This document shows positions 1-8,700 of a stretch of 64,000 bases of DNA, in pieces. The DNA comes from Micromonospora sp. WMMD1102. GTDB lineage: Bacteria; Actinomycetota; Actinomycetes; Mycobacteriales; Micromonosporaceae. The stretch is from contig NZ_JARUBN010000001.1 in NCBI RefSeq assembly GCF_029626265.1, forward strand, positions 6,761,001 through 6,825,000, given 5' to 3'. Positions within the stretch are counted from its first letter, which is position 1. Every line of letters begins with the position of its first letter. The notes beneath the pieces are model-generated. The model had not been told where the DNA came from, did not search any database, and saw only the letters and a list, made by a program, of their open reading frames with translations. The position numbers were made by a program, and so were the translations under genes.

Positions 1-2
1 CC

Positions 3-536
3 GGCCACGACGAACTCATGTTCATCGTCTACGACCCGGCCACCGGCCGATACCAGCTCGACCCGCAGACCGTCACCGTGGACCTCTGGCAGATGCTCAC
101 CGCCATCGACCAGGCCACCAGCAGCGACGACGAGGCAATCACGCTCGCCGCGCTACGCCGGGCAACCGACCTGTACGCAGGCGACTTCGCCGAAGGCCAC
201 GACCACACCTGGGCCACCGACTACGCCACCAGCTACCGCCACCAGATCATCACCGCCCACGCCCGCATCGCCGAGATCCTCGAACCCGACCACCCCGACC
301 AGGCCATCGCCGCCCTCGAACACGCCGCCGACCTCGACCCGGTCAACGAGGAGCTGTACCAACGGATCATGCGCATCCACGGCCGCCAGCACCGCCCCGA
401 CGCCGTACGGCGCAGCCTTCGCCGGCTGGAGGAACGCCTCGCCGACCTCGGCGACGCCGAACCGTCCCAGGCCACCCGCCGGCTCGCCGAACGACAGCTC
501 CGACCCGTCGCCCCGGCCAGCCGAGGCCGGCCATGA
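3..536 (+). CDS. BTAD-domain protein, C-terminal fragment (5' end outside window)
   Basis: The frame is open to the window edge and the last 177 residues are visible. They resemble a bacterial transcriptional activation domain of the SARP/BTAD type: a central helical repeat region with TPR-like pairs (DPVNEELYQRIMRIHGRQHR, then RRSLRRLEERLADLG). In actinobacterial ICEs such domains end large LysM/BTAD membrane proteins, and the following DUF2637 gene fits that setting. The stop overlaps the next start by ATGA, so the two genes are translationally coupled. Which parent protein this is cannot be decided from the C-terminus alone. Confidence 0.75.
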   Translation, partial: GHDELMFIVYDPATGRYQLDPQTVTVDLWQMLTAIDQATSSDDEAITLAALRRATDLYAGDFAEGHDHTWATDYATSYRHQIITAHARIAEILEPDHPDQAIAALEHAADLDPVNEELYQRIMRIHGRQHRPDAVRRSLRRLEERLADLGDAEPSQATRRLAERQLRPVAPASRGRP

Positions 537-1444
537 ACGAGAGCCGACTTCAGGGGATGCAATGGGCCGTGCGAGCGACACTGGCCCTCGGCGTAGCCGC
601 CTCCGTCACCGCGAACATCCTGCACGCCCGAGCGAACCCGATCTCCCAGGCCATCGCGGCATGGCCACCGCTGGCATTGCTGATCACCGTCGAGCTGGTC
701 ACCCGGGTACCCGTCCACCGCCGTTCACTCGGCGTGATCCGGATCGTCGCCGCCTCGGCCATCGCCGCCATCGCCGCCTGGATCAGCTACCACCACATGG
801 TCGGAGTCGTCGCCCGCTACGGCGAGACCGGCACCGTGCCCTACCTCCTACCACTCTCAGTGGACGGGCTGATCATCGTCGCCTCGGTATCACTCGTGGA
901 ACTCGCCGCCCGCCGCCGCGAAGCCGAACGCCAACCACACGCCGTGCCGGCCGACGTACCCGCCGCGCCGTCCCCGGCTGAAACCGCCGCACCGGCGCCC
1001 GTGGCACCTGCGCACAGCACCAGCGATACCGTGCCACCCGATCGGAGAGCGCTGCCCGAGCGGTCGACCGTCTACGTGGGTGCTGGCACATCCGGCCTCG
1101 ATACGGCTCTCGACACCGTCGAACGCCCCGTAGGCGAGGATGAAGCAGACCGCCGCGAGACTGGTCACGGCCTCGACGCGGAATCTCGCGATGACGACTC
1201 GTCCGACGAACCAGACGACGCCGATGTTAACCTCGCCCCGGACCTCGTACCGCTGCTACCCGCCGCCCGCGCAGCCCGCGACGAACTGACCCGCGACGGC
1301 CACACCGTCAGCCGAGACGCCCTCGCCCGCCGGCTACGCCAGAGCGGCCACTCGATCCGCAACAGCGCGGTCTCGCAACTCCTCGCCGCACTGCGCCAGG
1401 AGGCGCAATCGGTCAACGGCTCCCGCCCCGCTACATCGGCGTAA
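533..1444 (+). CDS. DUF2637 membrane protein, SpdB-like plasmid spread protein
   Basis: 303 aa. The N-terminal half has four likely membrane segments at about residues 10-30, 45-62, 68-88 and 100-125, including the family signature ILHARANPISQAIAAWPP. The middle is Pro/Ala/Thr-rich and probably disordered. The last 60 residues (AARAARDELTRDGHTVSRDA onward) look like a small winged-helix domain, as in other DUF2637/SpdB proteins. The family is linked to spread of conjugative elements in mycelium. ATG overlaps the upstream stop (ATGA). A second DUF2637 gene sits in the AICE at 52473, so each element carries its own copy. Confidence 0.85.
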   Translation: MNESRLQGMQWAVRATLALGVAASVTANILHARANPISQAIAAWPPLALLITVELVTRVPVHRRSLGVIRIVAASAIAAIAAWISYHHMVGVVARYGETGTVPYLLPLSVDGLIIVASVSLVELAARRREAERQPHAVPADVPAAPSPAETAAPAPVAPAHSTSDTVPPDRRALPERSTVYVGAGTSGLDTALDTVERPVGEDEADRRETGHGLDAESRDDDSSDEPDDADVNLAPDLVPLLPAARAARDELTRDGHTVSRDALARRLRQSGHSIRNSAVSQLLAALRQEAQSVNGSRPATSA

Positions 1445-1646
1445 GCGTGCCAACACCACCGCACCGGACAAAAACCAACGCGCGAGGAAGCCGCACGTCA
1501 GCGAGCCTGCGGCCACGGCGCGGTGAACCACACTCCGCACCGGTCCGACTAACGACAGGAAAGTGGTCGATAGCCGAGCGTCGACAAACCCGGCCGGAGG
1601 CAACAGTCTTGATGGGACGGCATCCTCGACTGTCAGGAGTTTGGCT

Positions 1647-1991
1647 ATGTCTGAAGGCTTCCCGCGTGGTGCAATGCCTGTTTGCGGCATTTTGGATGGC
1701 CTCGCCGCGCTGCTTGAGCTTGTCGCTACCGTCTACCGCGACTCGGACCACCAGGATCTTCGCAACAGGGCCGACTCTGCTTCTCTTCTTGCCGACCAGA
1801 TTAGGTCGCACCGCTCCGATCTTGTTCCGACGGCTATCAACCCCAACACCGGCGACACCACGCCAGGAGACGGATACGGGGTCATCCAAGAGTGGCGCAA
1901 CAACCTGGCCTACGCCCTGACCTACGGGCATATCGATGCCCACCACCTTCTGACGCCAGTGCCCGAGCCAGGACTTCCAGGCGAGAGGTAA
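1647..1991 (+). CDS. hypothetical protein, 114 aa
   Basis: The start was placed at the ATG preceded by AGGAG (1635-1639) with 7 nt spacing; the frame is open further upstream from 1563. The protein is mostly helical (GILDGLAALLELVATVYRDS, then RNRADSASLLADQIRSHRSD) with no membrane segment and no recognised family. It lies downstream of the DUF2637 gene on the same strand with a 200-nt gap. Confidence 0.55.
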   Translation: MSEGFPRGAMPVCGILDGLAALLELVATVYRDSDHQDLRNRADSASLLADQIRSHRSDLVPTAINPNTGDTTPGDGYGVIQEWRNNLAYALTYGHIDAHHLLTPVPEPGLPGER

Positions 1992-2039
1992 GACGTGCGG
2001 GAGCCCGGAACCTCAACGAGGGCCGGGCTCCGTCGTACC

Positions 2040-2351
2040 GGTGACGGCCGTCACCTTCGTCGCCGTCCTCTACGGCCTGTTCGGCCTCTTCGGCACCCTC
2101 ATCGCAGCGACGAACCTTGGGCTCGGGCAAACGGACCTGGCCGTCGGGTCTTCGCCATCACGTACACGCTCGCCTGGACGCATGCGTTGATCTTGGGAGT
2201 CGCATTACCAGCGCTGTTCGCCGACTGGAGCCTACTGCTCGGAGCTGACCCACTACCTCCAATATTCATCGACTCCGATACGAGGATTACCCGGCCGGTC
2301 CTTACGCAGGCGTCACGAGAACTTATCCCGCTCCGTCGTCCTCGGTCGTAG
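2040..2351 (+). pseudogene. small membrane protein, apparently frameshifted
   Basis: A GTG at 2040 opens a frame coding a hydrophobic helix (TFVAVLYGLFGLFGTLIAAT) that soon turns into Arg/Ser-rich sequence. At about 2145 the next frame takes over with a second hydrophobic stretch (FAITYTLAWTHALILGVALP) and runs to 2351. Together they would make one two-helix membrane protein. I infer a single-base indel near 2140. No family recognised. Confidence 0.35.
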
Positions 2352-2360
2352 CATCGGACG

Positions 2361-2636
2361 ATGACCACCTCGGCCGACGGAGTCACGCACGCCATCGCCG
2401 TCGTAACCCTCGCGATCGAGGCCGGCAGCGATGGCGAGGCACTCGCTGACCGCATCGCGCCGCTAATCAACGAACGTACGGCCGGCACGACCATCAGCGG
2501 CCTGATCGCCCTGGCTTCCCTGCTTGCCCAGCTCGCCGCCAATCGTGGCGGCGATACTCCAGCACAGGTCCTGGAGGAGGTCGGCCTGGCCGTTGCGGTG
2601 CATGAGTCCCAGCACGGCCCCGGATCGTCTACCTGA
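2361..2636 (+). CDS. hypothetical protein, 91 aa
   Basis: A short Ala-rich, mildly acidic helical protein (IAVVTLAIEAGSDGEALADR, then GLIALASLLAQLAANRGGD). Codon third positions follow the local GC bias. No clear ribosome site precedes the ATG. No recognised domain and no transmembrane segment strong enough to call. About 290 nt without a convincing gene follow. Confidence 0.5.
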   Translation: MTTSADGVTHAIAVVTLAIEAGSDGEALADRIAPLINERTAGTTISGLIALASLLAQLAANRGGDTPAQVLEEVGLAVAVHESQHGPGSST

Positions 2637-2930
2637 CCGCCAGTGTCCGGTTCGGACGGACCACATCGAAGCAACGCTCCGCAACTGGTCCCAACGCGAT
2701 GCCCTCAAGCTCCCGGCGGCCAAAGAGATGCTCGTTAGCACCGAGTGCCCGGTCGGTGAGCGCCGGACGCTTCGGCTGCTCCCGACCGGGTGGGGCCAGG
2801 GTGGCCGTGTGCAGGTGGCTCCAACTGCGATCCACGATCATGGGCGGTCTTGACCGCCGCGTTGAGGTCCGCGTGGATAGGCCCGGGTGCCCGCCGGGCA
2901 CCATTCCAACGCTGTCAGGAGGGACCACAC

Positions 2931-3095
2931 ATGACCGATCGGACGTCCACGCTGCACACGATCGAGGTCGCCGACGACGTGTATGACGTGCTGGAGCGGA
3001 CTGCCTCTACCCGGGGAACCGACATCAACGGCGCGCTGCGCTACCTGATGGAGGTGCCAACCCCTCGGGCGGGGGCGGACGACGACGAAGACTGA
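2931..3095 (+). CDS. small ribbon-helix-helix-like protein, 54 aa
   Basis: Starts at ATG with a strong AGGAGGG (2918-2924) 6 nt upstream. The sequence TLHTIEVADDVYDVLERTAS with a following helix and an acidic tail resembles short antitoxin-like or RHH-fold proteins, which is inference from its size and pattern only. A 17-bp perfect hairpin follows immediately. Confidence 0.6.
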   Translation: MTDRTSTLHTIEVADDVYDVLERTASTRGTDINGALRYLMEVPTPRAGADDDED

Positions 3096-3105
3096 ACAGC
3101 TCGCG

Positions 3106-3152
3106 CGACAGGTGCCGCCGAGTCCGTCAGCCGGCCTCGGCGGCACCTGTCG
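3106..3152. terminator. bidirectional hairpin between convergent genes
   Basis: A perfect 17-bp inverted repeat (arms 3106-3122 and 3136-3152, 13-nt loop) sits exactly between the stop at 3095 on the plus strand and the stop at 3156 on the minus strand. There is no U tract, as is usual in actinomycetes. Confidence 0.75.
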
Positions 3153-3155
3153 TAC

Positions 3156-3812
3156 TCAGGCCGTTTGCCTGGAAGAGATACCGCTCGCGGCGTACGCGGC
3201 GGCAAGCAGCCGTTGCGCGGTGCGTTCAGTGATGCCGAGTTGCTGAGCCAACATGACACCGAGGCCGCGCCGGTCACGTCCGGTGCGGTCGGCCTCGGCC
3301 AGGAGTGCGATGGCGGCCGGAAGCCGAGGATCGTCGGCGTATGTGTGCGGCTTGCGGGCTCCGGTGGTGCCGGGGGTGCGGCCGGTGGACTGCCGGCCCG
3401 TGCGGGCGTCTGCCACGGCCCACACGGTGCGCCGGAACCAGAGGCGGCGTAGCCGCCCGTCCGGTAGCACCTCCACTCGGTCGGGGTGGTCGTACAGGGT
3501 GTCGGGGAGGTTGCGGTACGAGCCATAGCCGAGGACCTTCGCCGCCGCGCCGGACCCGATGAGGTCTTCGGAGTTGCCGCGGCGGTCGACCTTCGTCAGT
3601 TCGGCGCGTTTCGCGGTCTGGTGTGCGACGTGGAATGCGTCGATGTCGTCGAGCCAGAACCACTCGCGGCCGTCGTGGTGGAATCCTTCGGGGAAGCCGA
3701 ATCGGGCGTGGTGGCGGTGCCAGTGGTTGACGGTGGAGTAGGCCGCGCCGGTGTGTGCGGCGACGCCGGCCCGGTCGAGGGCGGTCCTGCCGTCGATCAC
3801 GCGTCGTGCCAT
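3156..3812 (-). CDS. DNA-binding protein with two helix-turn-helix regions
   Basis: 218 aa from the ATG at 3812, chosen because GGGGAGG (3822-3828) lies 9 nt upstream. The open frame continues to 4004 but the extra part is low-complexity Pro/Arg. The N-terminal 60 residues have an excisionase/MerR-like pattern (TALDRAGVAAHTGAAYSTVN, then WFWLDDIDAF). A second copy-like region around residue 85 (GAAAKVLGYGSYRNLPD) and a C-terminal HTH (LAQQLGITERTAQRLLAAA) follow. Probably an element-encoded regulator or DNA-processing accessory protein; no specific function is claimed. Confidence 0.7.
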   Translation of the reverse strand: MARRVIDGRTALDRAGVAAHTGAAYSTVNHWHRHHARFGFPEGFHHDGREWFWLDDIDAFHVAHQTAKRAELTKVDRRGNSEDLIGSGAAAKVLGYGSYRNLPDTLYDHPDRVEVLPDGRLRRLWFRRTVWAVADARTGRQSTGRTPGTTGARKPHTYADDPRLPAAIALLAEADRTGRDRRGLGVMLAQQLGITERTAQRLLAAAYAASGISSRQTA

Positions 3813-4010
3813 GTCGCCCATCCTCCCCTGCGGGTGGCTCGGTGTCGTCGCCGTGGGGCCGAGGCGGGCGGGGTTCGCCGTAGGATCGGCGGTACGCCCG
3901 GCTCGGGTAGAGGCGGTCGTGTGGTCCGCAGGTGGCCCGGGTGGGCGAGGTGGCCGGTCGGGGTCGCACGCACCCTCGGGTGTGCCCGCCGGCCACCGTC
4001 CCACTCCTGG

Positions 4011-4742
4011 CTAGTCGTCCGGGCGCAGCGCCCGCCATGCCGCCTGCGCCATGAGGTGTATGGGGAGCGCGGCGAGTTTGGCCCGGGTGGCGGGTTTGAT
4101 CGCGTCGTACACGGTCAGGATGGCGGCGGCGGTGGTCGCGTCCACCACCACCCCGTCGATCTTGCGGAAGTTGCCGCGCTTCGCCTCGCGCAGCAGCTCG
4201 ATCACGCGGGGATCGCCTGCGGCGGCGTCGTCGGGAAGTGCGTCGATCTCGGCCAGTCCTTCGCAGTCCGGGCAGTCCACGAGGTGCGGATCCTCGGTGA
4301 TACGGGTCAGCGTGTTCTCTCCGGGCCTTTCGGGCCCCACCTCTCCAGCAAGTTCTGGACCCTCCAGCCACGGAATGTGTCCATGTCTCGATGGAAACTC
4401 CAGTTCCAGTTGGCTCCACCAGTCCCAGAAGCCGGAACGGTCGTACTTCGGCCGGAGGAGCCCCACCAACCCGCCACCAACCCGCCAACGCCGTGGAGCT
4501 GCGCTCCGACCAGCGACGCCTTGGGGCGGCGATTCGGTGGCAAGCCGGTCGAAGACCGGCGCGGCAGCAACTCGGCGCTGAGCGACGCGAACCGGTGGGG
4601 CCGCGATAACGCCGCCAGCCATCGACGCCCATGTGGGGCCGCAGGTTTCTGGAATCGACGTGGCGGGTCCAGGAATCGATGGAGCAGTGGGGCCCGAACA
4701 AGTCGGCGAGAACAGGTCAGCGGCCCGTCGTCGGCTCCGCAC
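4011..4742 (-). CDS. hypothetical protein, uncertain 5' end
   Basis: The C-terminal two thirds look genuinely coding (TLTRITEDPHLVDCPDCEGL with a CPDC pair, then RGNFRKIDGVVVDATTAAAI). The N-terminal 60-80 residues are Pro/Ser/Arg-rich and may not be translated in this frame. The upstream gene ends at 4810 with an ATGA coupling to an ATG at 4813 in a different frame (MTATLRHERAAFTHAKARRR). The true gene may therefore begin at 4813 and have suffered a frameshift between about 4740 and 4330. Confidence 0.5.
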   Translation of the reverse strand: MRSRRRAADLFSPTCSGPTAPSIPGPATSIPETCGPTWASMAGGVIAAPPVRVAQRRVAAAPVFDRLATESPPQGVAGRSAAPRRWRVGGGLVGLLRPKYDRSGFWDWWSQLELEFPSRHGHIPWLEGPELAGEVGPERPGENTLTRITEDPHLVDCPDCEGLAEIDALPDDAAAGDPRVIELLREAKRGNFRKIDGVVVDATTAAAILTVYDAIKPATRAKLAALPIHLMAQAAWRALRPDD

Positions 4743-4809
4743 ACCGGCCCGATGCGTCGGCGGGCCTTCGCGTGGGTGAAGGCGGCCCGCTCGTGCCGCA
4801 AGGTGGCCG

Positions 4810-5475
4810 TCATGACGCCTCTCCCGGTGCGTCGGACCAGATGCCGAGCGGGTGGCCGGGGGTGATCTTGCCTCGGCCGGGTTGGAGGGTGTCGAACACT
4901 ACGGAGAACCTGTCGTGCAGCTCACACCGAAGCCGCGTCAGGCGTTTGCCTCGGCTGACCTTCGCGGGTAGGGCATCGACCACGCGGCGGATCAGCCCGT
5001 ACAGGTCGCGGGCCTCGACGAGGTCCGCGCACCCTTGACACGCCGACCACCGCTCGCCCCACGACTCTGTGAGGGCGTGCTCGGTGTCGGTGCGGAGCAC
5101 CCTGGCCGCGTGGTGCCGGGATCGGTAGTCGTTGACGGACACCACTTGTCCGGTGATCCGGCGCGCTTCGGTGACCTGGTTCGCGCTTCGGTAGATCCAG
5201 GCGGCCTCGGGTGCGGAGCAGAAGTCGCATTCGATGATCGGATCGGGGATCTCGGTGATGGGGGCGGGCTCGGGGCGGTGGTCGATGCGCTGGCCGCGTT
5301 GCTCGGCCGCGTGTAGGTAGCCGACGATGAGGCCGAGGTCGTTGAAGCGGATGCTGAGCCCTCGGCGGCACCGCCGGCAGTAGAGCGATTCCTGGTCCGG
5401 CGCTGCGCCCACGCCGAGTGCGATTCGCTCTGGAGACCAGGTGAAGTCCTCCGGCTGGGGAGAGCGCGGTGGCAT
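4810..5475 (-). CDS. zinc-finger-like hypothetical protein, 221 aa
   Basis: Three Cys pairs are visible: CRRC near residue 33, CDFC near residue 85 and CQGC near residue 150. This suggests bound zinc. The rest is soluble and Arg-rich with no known family. The start overlaps the stop of the upstream gene (TGATG at 5473-5477) and its own stop overlaps an ATG at 4813, so it is the middle of a coupled minus-strand operon. Confidence 0.7.
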   Translation of the reverse strand: MPPRSPQPEDFTWSPERIALGVGAAPDQESLYCRRCRRGLSIRFNDLGLIVGYLHAAEQRGQRIDHRPEPAPITEIPDPIIECDFCSAPEAAWIYRSANQVTEARRITGQVVSVNDYRSRHHAARVLRTDTEHALTESWGERWSACQGCADLVEARDLYGLIRRVVDALPAKVSRGKRLTRLRCELHDRFSVVFDTLQPGRGKITPGHPLGIWSDAPGEAS

Positions 5476-5885
5476 TACTGGTCACCTCCGTCCTGGTTGC
5501 CGCTGTGCGGCCACGCGGCGGGGTCGAAAGTCGGCCCGAGGTGCAGGCGGGCGAGGTCGACCAGCCGCCGCAGCAGGCTCGCCGTTTCGCTGCTGAGGTC
5601 GGCGTCGAAGTCGTGGGCGATGCGGCAGGCGTCGCGCAAAGCGACGGCCGCCTTGGTGAACGCCTTTTCCAGGGCGGCACGGTCGTCGGTGCGGGTGCAC
5701 TGCACGACGTGCTCGGCCGGGTAGGTGCGTTCGGTGCCGTTGGGGAATCGGAGGGTGTAGTCGAGGGCGTAGGTGGTGTGCGGGGTGGAGTAGCGGACGT
5801 CGGTGACGGTGCCGAGGCGGTACTCGGTGGCGTCGGACGGCGTGATGACTCGGGCGGTGTCGCCGACTTCCATGGATCGGTACAT
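5475..5885 (-). CDS. hypothetical protein, 136 aa
   Basis: The N-terminal half reads as a small beta-barrel-like domain (MYRSMEVGDTARVITPSDAT, then GTVTDVRYSTPHTTYALDYT) and the C-terminal half is helical (EKAFTKAAVALRDACRIAHD). A GGAG lies upstream of the ATG. It is translationally coupled to the next gene. No named family. Confidence 0.65.
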   Translation of the reverse strand: MYRSMEVGDTARVITPSDATEYRLGTVTDVRYSTPHTTYALDYTLRFPNGTERTYPAEHVVQCTRTDDRAALEKAFTKAAVALRDACRIAHDFDADLSSETASLLRRLVDLARLHLGPTFDPAAWPHSGNQDGGDQ

Positions 5886-5909
5886 CGGTACTCCGTTCAG
5901 AGGAAGGGG

Positions 5910-6236
5910 TTAGCGGGTGGGGTGGTCGGTTTCGCCGCCGCCGTTGATTTCGAAGGCGATGAGCCGGTCGTCGGTCTCGGTGGTGTCGGCGTGCAGGTAC
6001 AGGTCGGCGGCACGGCGTTTGACGCCGATGGAGACGCCGTGGATGTCGAGCACCACGTACGCGGTGCGGTCCCCGGCGGTGGCGTTGCCGGGGTAGACGC
6101 GCAGGTTGAGGAGGGTCAGCACTTCGGCGCACACGGGGTCGACCAGGCCGAGCGCGGCGAGCGCGCCCGCGAGCCGCACGCCGCAGAGGGTGTGTTGTCC
6201 GTCGCCGATGCCGTCGGTGTTCTCCGAGGTCGTCAT
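5910..6236 (-). CDS. hypothetical protein, 108 aa
   Basis: The ATG at 6236 overlaps the stop of the upstream gene (ATGA at 6233-6236), which fixes the start. A mixed alpha/beta soluble protein (LCGVRLAGALAALGLVDPVC, then YVVLDIHGVSIGVKRRAADL). No recognised family. Confidence 0.65.
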   Translation of the reverse strand: MTTSENTDGIGDGQHTLCGVRLAGALAALGLVDPVCAEVLTLLNLRVYPGNATAGDRTAYVVLDIHGVSIGVKRRAADLYLHADTTETDDRLIAFEINGGGETDHPTR

Positions 6237-6700
6237 GCCGGTGTCCCTGCGTCGCTGGCCGGCTCGTCGCCGGTGCTCGGGTTGGGTGGGAAGACGCCGA
6301 GGATGCTGGTGAGAGTGCCGCCGGCCTGCTCGTCGGTGATGGCGGCGCAGGCGATGAGGGCGGCTTCGGCGGCGAGGGCCTGGGCCGGGGTGTATCGCAC
6401 TCGGACGGCACGTGCGCGGTCGGTGGTGGTGGCGCGGATCTCGACGCGGCCTCGCTGCCAGGTGGCGACGGGCAGCTTGCGGTCCGGTACGGCCGTGACG
6501 GTCCCGCGTAATGCTTCGCGCAGTGCGGCGCGCAGGTGCTCGCGGCGGCGGGCGGCGGCGGCCTCCCATTCCGTCGCCTTTTTGGTGTTTGCGGTGTGGG
6601 CGTCGCCGGTGGTGGAGGCGGCGTCAGCGTGGAATCGTTCGGCGTTGCCGGTCGCCTGGGCGAACTCGGCGGCGAGGTCGAACAGTCGGTCTGGATTCAT
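6233..6700 (-). CDS. hypothetical helical protein, 155 aa
   Basis: A long Ala/Arg-rich helical N-terminal half (FDLAAEFAQATGNAERFHAD, then EWEAAAARRREHLRAALREA) precedes a short beta-rich part (WQRGRVEIRATTTDRARAVR). The pattern suggests a DNA- or protein-binding accessory factor, which is inference. Coupled by ATGA to the 108-aa gene downstream. Confidence 0.65.
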   Translation of the reverse strand: MNPDRLFDLAAEFAQATGNAERFHADAASTTGDAHTANTKKATEWEAAAARRREHLRAALREALRGTVTAVPDRKLPVATWQRGRVEIRATTTDRARAVRVRYTPAQALAAEAALIACAAITDEQAGGTLTSILGVFPPNPSTGDEPASDAGTPA

Positions 6701-6739
6701 GCGGATACTCCGTGGTGAGTCAGAAGGGATGTGGCCGGT

Positions 6740-6779
6740 GTGCCGCGCGGCCCGGGGTCGGACCGTGGCCGCGCGGCAC
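6740..6779 (-). terminator. intercistronic GC hairpin
   Basis: A perfect 13-bp stem (6740-6752 with 6767-6779, 14-nt loop) lies between the minus-strand genes ending at 6791 and starting at 6700. It may terminate or attenuate transcription between them. Confidence 0.6.
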
Positions 6780-6790
6780 GTCGCGATCGG

Positions 6791-7636
6791 TCAGGGATGG
6801 GCGGGCGGTGGCCCGGCGGCACCGTCCGGGGTGGCCGGTTGACCGGCGAATCCGGGCGGGACGAACGGCGGGGCGGCCTTCACATGCGGCAGGAGCGGGT
6901 CGAGCTTCTGGCCGATCCGGTCGAGAACGATCGACCCGTACGCCGTCATGTGCGCGCCCACGGCGAGGGCCTGGACGCCGGTGAGCAGCACGACGAAACG
7001 GCGGGCCGAGGTGTCGTGTACGTGCAGCTCGACGTGGCCGTTGGTCAGCGGCCGGACCGGCATGAACCGCTCGATCTGCGCCGCGCTGGGCAGTCCCGTG
7101 CGGAGGGCTTCGACCAGCTCCGGCCACTTCTCGTCGACGAGGGCGTCGAACTGCTCGGCGCGGGCGGCTTGGCTGGCGTGTTCGGCCTCGCTGGCCGAGT
7201 GTTCGGCCAGCGTGCGGGCGACAGCGGCTTGCGCGAAGTGGCCGCACACCTCGTTGGCCAGTGCGATCACTGCCTCGGCGGTGGGCGCGGGTCCCTGCAA
7301 TGGCGCCGCGCTGGGCAATCCCGTACGGAGTGCCTCGACCAACGCCGGCCACTTCTCGTTCACGAGCGCGTCGAACCGCTCGGCACGGGCGGTCAGCCTG
7401 GCGTGCTCGGCCTCGCCCTCCGAGTGTCCGACCATGGCGCGGGCGACCGCAGCCCGCGCGAAGTGGCCGCACACCTCGTTCGCCAGCTCGATCACCGCCT
7501 CGGCGGTCGGTATCGGCGCACGCAGTGGCGTGACGGCGGGCTCGGTGGTGGCGTCTGCGGTTCCGGGCGCGGGGTACGCGCCGGTACCGGGGCCGGGCGG
7601 CGGGGTGTTCCCGCGCCGGTCCCAATGCCGGCCCAC
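6791..7636 (-). CDS. hypothetical protein with an internal tandem duplication
   Basis: The GTG at 7636 is preferred because it follows directly on the stop of the DUF932 gene (stop codon 7638-7640); the frame is open upstream to an ATG at 7687. About 72 residues beginning PTAEAVIELANEVCGHFARA are repeated immediately, beginning PTAEAVIALANEVCGHFAQA, with roughly 80% identity by eye. Each unit ends with the same EALRTGLPSAA. The C-terminal third is different (HVELHVHDTSARRFVVLLTG). Function unknown. Confidence 0.6.
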   Translation of the reverse strand: MGRHWDRRGNTPPPGPGTGAYPAPGTADATTEPAVTPLRAPIPTAEAVIELANEVCGHFARAAVARAMVGHSEGEAEHARLTARAERFDALVNEKWPALVEALRTGLPSAAPLQGPAPTAEAVIALANEVCGHFAQAAVARTLAEHSASEAEHASQAARAEQFDALVDEKWPELVEALRTGLPSAAQIERFMPVRPLTNGHVELHVHDTSARRFVVLLTGVQALAVGAHMTAYGSIVLDRIGQKLDPLLPHVKAAPPFVPPGFAGQPATPDGAAGPPPAHP

Positions 7637-7637
7637 C

Positions 7638-8624
7638 TCAGACCGCCAGCAGCTCGAACGCGCGGGCCTTGAGGTCCGCACCGGCACCGGTCAGCGCCCG
7701 CGTAGCGCGGACGAGGTCGGTCTTGGCGGGGGCGAAGTGGTCGACGTACTCGGTGATGGCCTGGTAGCCGGCCCACCGGGTGCCCTTGATCGCCTTCTGC
7801 GTGTCGGCGTCGCGGATGAGGTACCGCAGCATGTTCGTGCGCTGCTTGGCGTTGTTCTTCGCCGTGTCGGAGGCGTCGTCGGCGAGGGGCCACACCTGCG
7901 CGATGATCTTCTCGAACTCGCCCATTGTCAGCGACTCGTTGATCATCTTTTCGGCTTCGGTCTCGAAGTCGCGGAACGCCTTCCACATCAGCCCGAGGGC
8001 CTGCCGCGCCTCGGCGATCTTGCTGTTGACGTTCGAGGTGTGCCGGAACGTGTACGAGGCGCGCGACCGCTGGTAGGCCAATGCCTGGGTGTTCGCGCAC
8101 ACGATCCGCACCGGGGTCGCGTCCAGGCGCAGCGAGGCGGTGCCGTCGTGGGAGGTGGTGGCGGCGAGATAGAGGTCCATGTCGTCGACCCCGGCGATCT
8201 GCATTGCCGTGGGCAGCTTCATGGTCACGAAGACCGACCGGCCCTTGCGCATCGAGCCGGCCGTCTCGAAGTGCGCGCCGGAGGCGTCGACTAGGAGGTT
8301 GAGCGTCTCGGCGACCTGCTCGTTCTGGACCACGCTGTAGTCCTCGCCGACCACGCCGAGATACTCGGTGACGCCCGTGACCGGGTTGGTCCGCACGGTC
8401 ATGTACTTGTCGGGGCAGTCGACCTTCGTCACACCCTTCGCGGTGATCTCGATGCCCTGAATGGCGATTTTGCGGACCTCCCAGCCGCCGAGCCACGCCT
8501 TGCTCATGACCTCCTGCGCGGTCATGCAGGCGTCGGCGATCGTGCCGAGTTGGTGCCAGGCGGACACCCTCGCGGAGGCGAAGGCCGTCTGCCCGTTCGC
8601 GAACGTTTCGAGTTCGTGTGCCAC
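7638..8624 (-). CDS. DUF932 / TIGR03299 phage-plasmid-like protein
   Basis: 328 aa from the GTG at 8624, which has AAAGGGG about 7 nt upstream; the open frame reaches 8705 but the extra part is low-complexity. The family signature is clear: an N-terminal FASARVSAWHQLGTIADA region, a central YLGVVGEDYSVVQNEQVAET, and HDGTASLRLDATPVRIVCAN. This family occurs widely on plasmids, phages and ICEs, where its biochemical role is not settled. The length matches the family. First gene of the minus-strand run 8624 to 3156. Confidence 0.85.
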   Translation of the reverse strand: MAHELETFANGQTAFASARVSAWHQLGTIADACMTAQEVMSKAWLGGWEVRKIAIQGIEITAKGVTKVDCPDKYMTVRTNPVTGVTEYLGVVGEDYSVVQNEQVAETLNLLVDASGAHFETAGSMRKGRSVFVTMKLPTAMQIAGVDDMDLYLAATTSHDGTASLRLDATPVRIVCANTQALAYQRSRASYTFRHTSNVNSKIAEARQALGLMWKAFRDFETEAEKMINESLTMGEFEKIIAQVWPLADDASDTAKNNAKQRTNMLRYLIRDADTQKAIKGTRWAGYQAITEYVDHFAPAKTDLVRATRALTGAGADLKARAFELLAV

Positions 8625-8666
8625 GGTGGCACCCCTTTCCGGGTCGTGTGGTTCGGGTGGGCGGCG

Positions 8667-8689
8667 GGCCGGGGGTCGCACCCCCGGCC
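8667..8689 (-). terminator. GC hairpin upstream of the DUF932 gene
   Basis: A perfect 10-bp stem (8667-8676 with 8680-8689, loop of 3) lies between the gene ending at 8869 and the start at 8624. It is placed either to end transcription of the upstream gene or to structure the DUF932 leader. Confidence 0.5.
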
Positions 8690-8700
8690 GCGCCGTCACA

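Noticed and set aside
3274..4701. 475-codon minus-strand frame rich in Arg and Pro
   Set aside because: Out-of-frame shadow of two genes (3156-3812 and 4011-4742); low-complexity composition.
3486..6842. Two plus-strand frames of more than 450 codons (3486-4865 and 5469-6842)
   Set aside because: Antisense shadows of the minus-strand operon; no ribosome sites, Val/Gly/Arg-biased sequence without domains.
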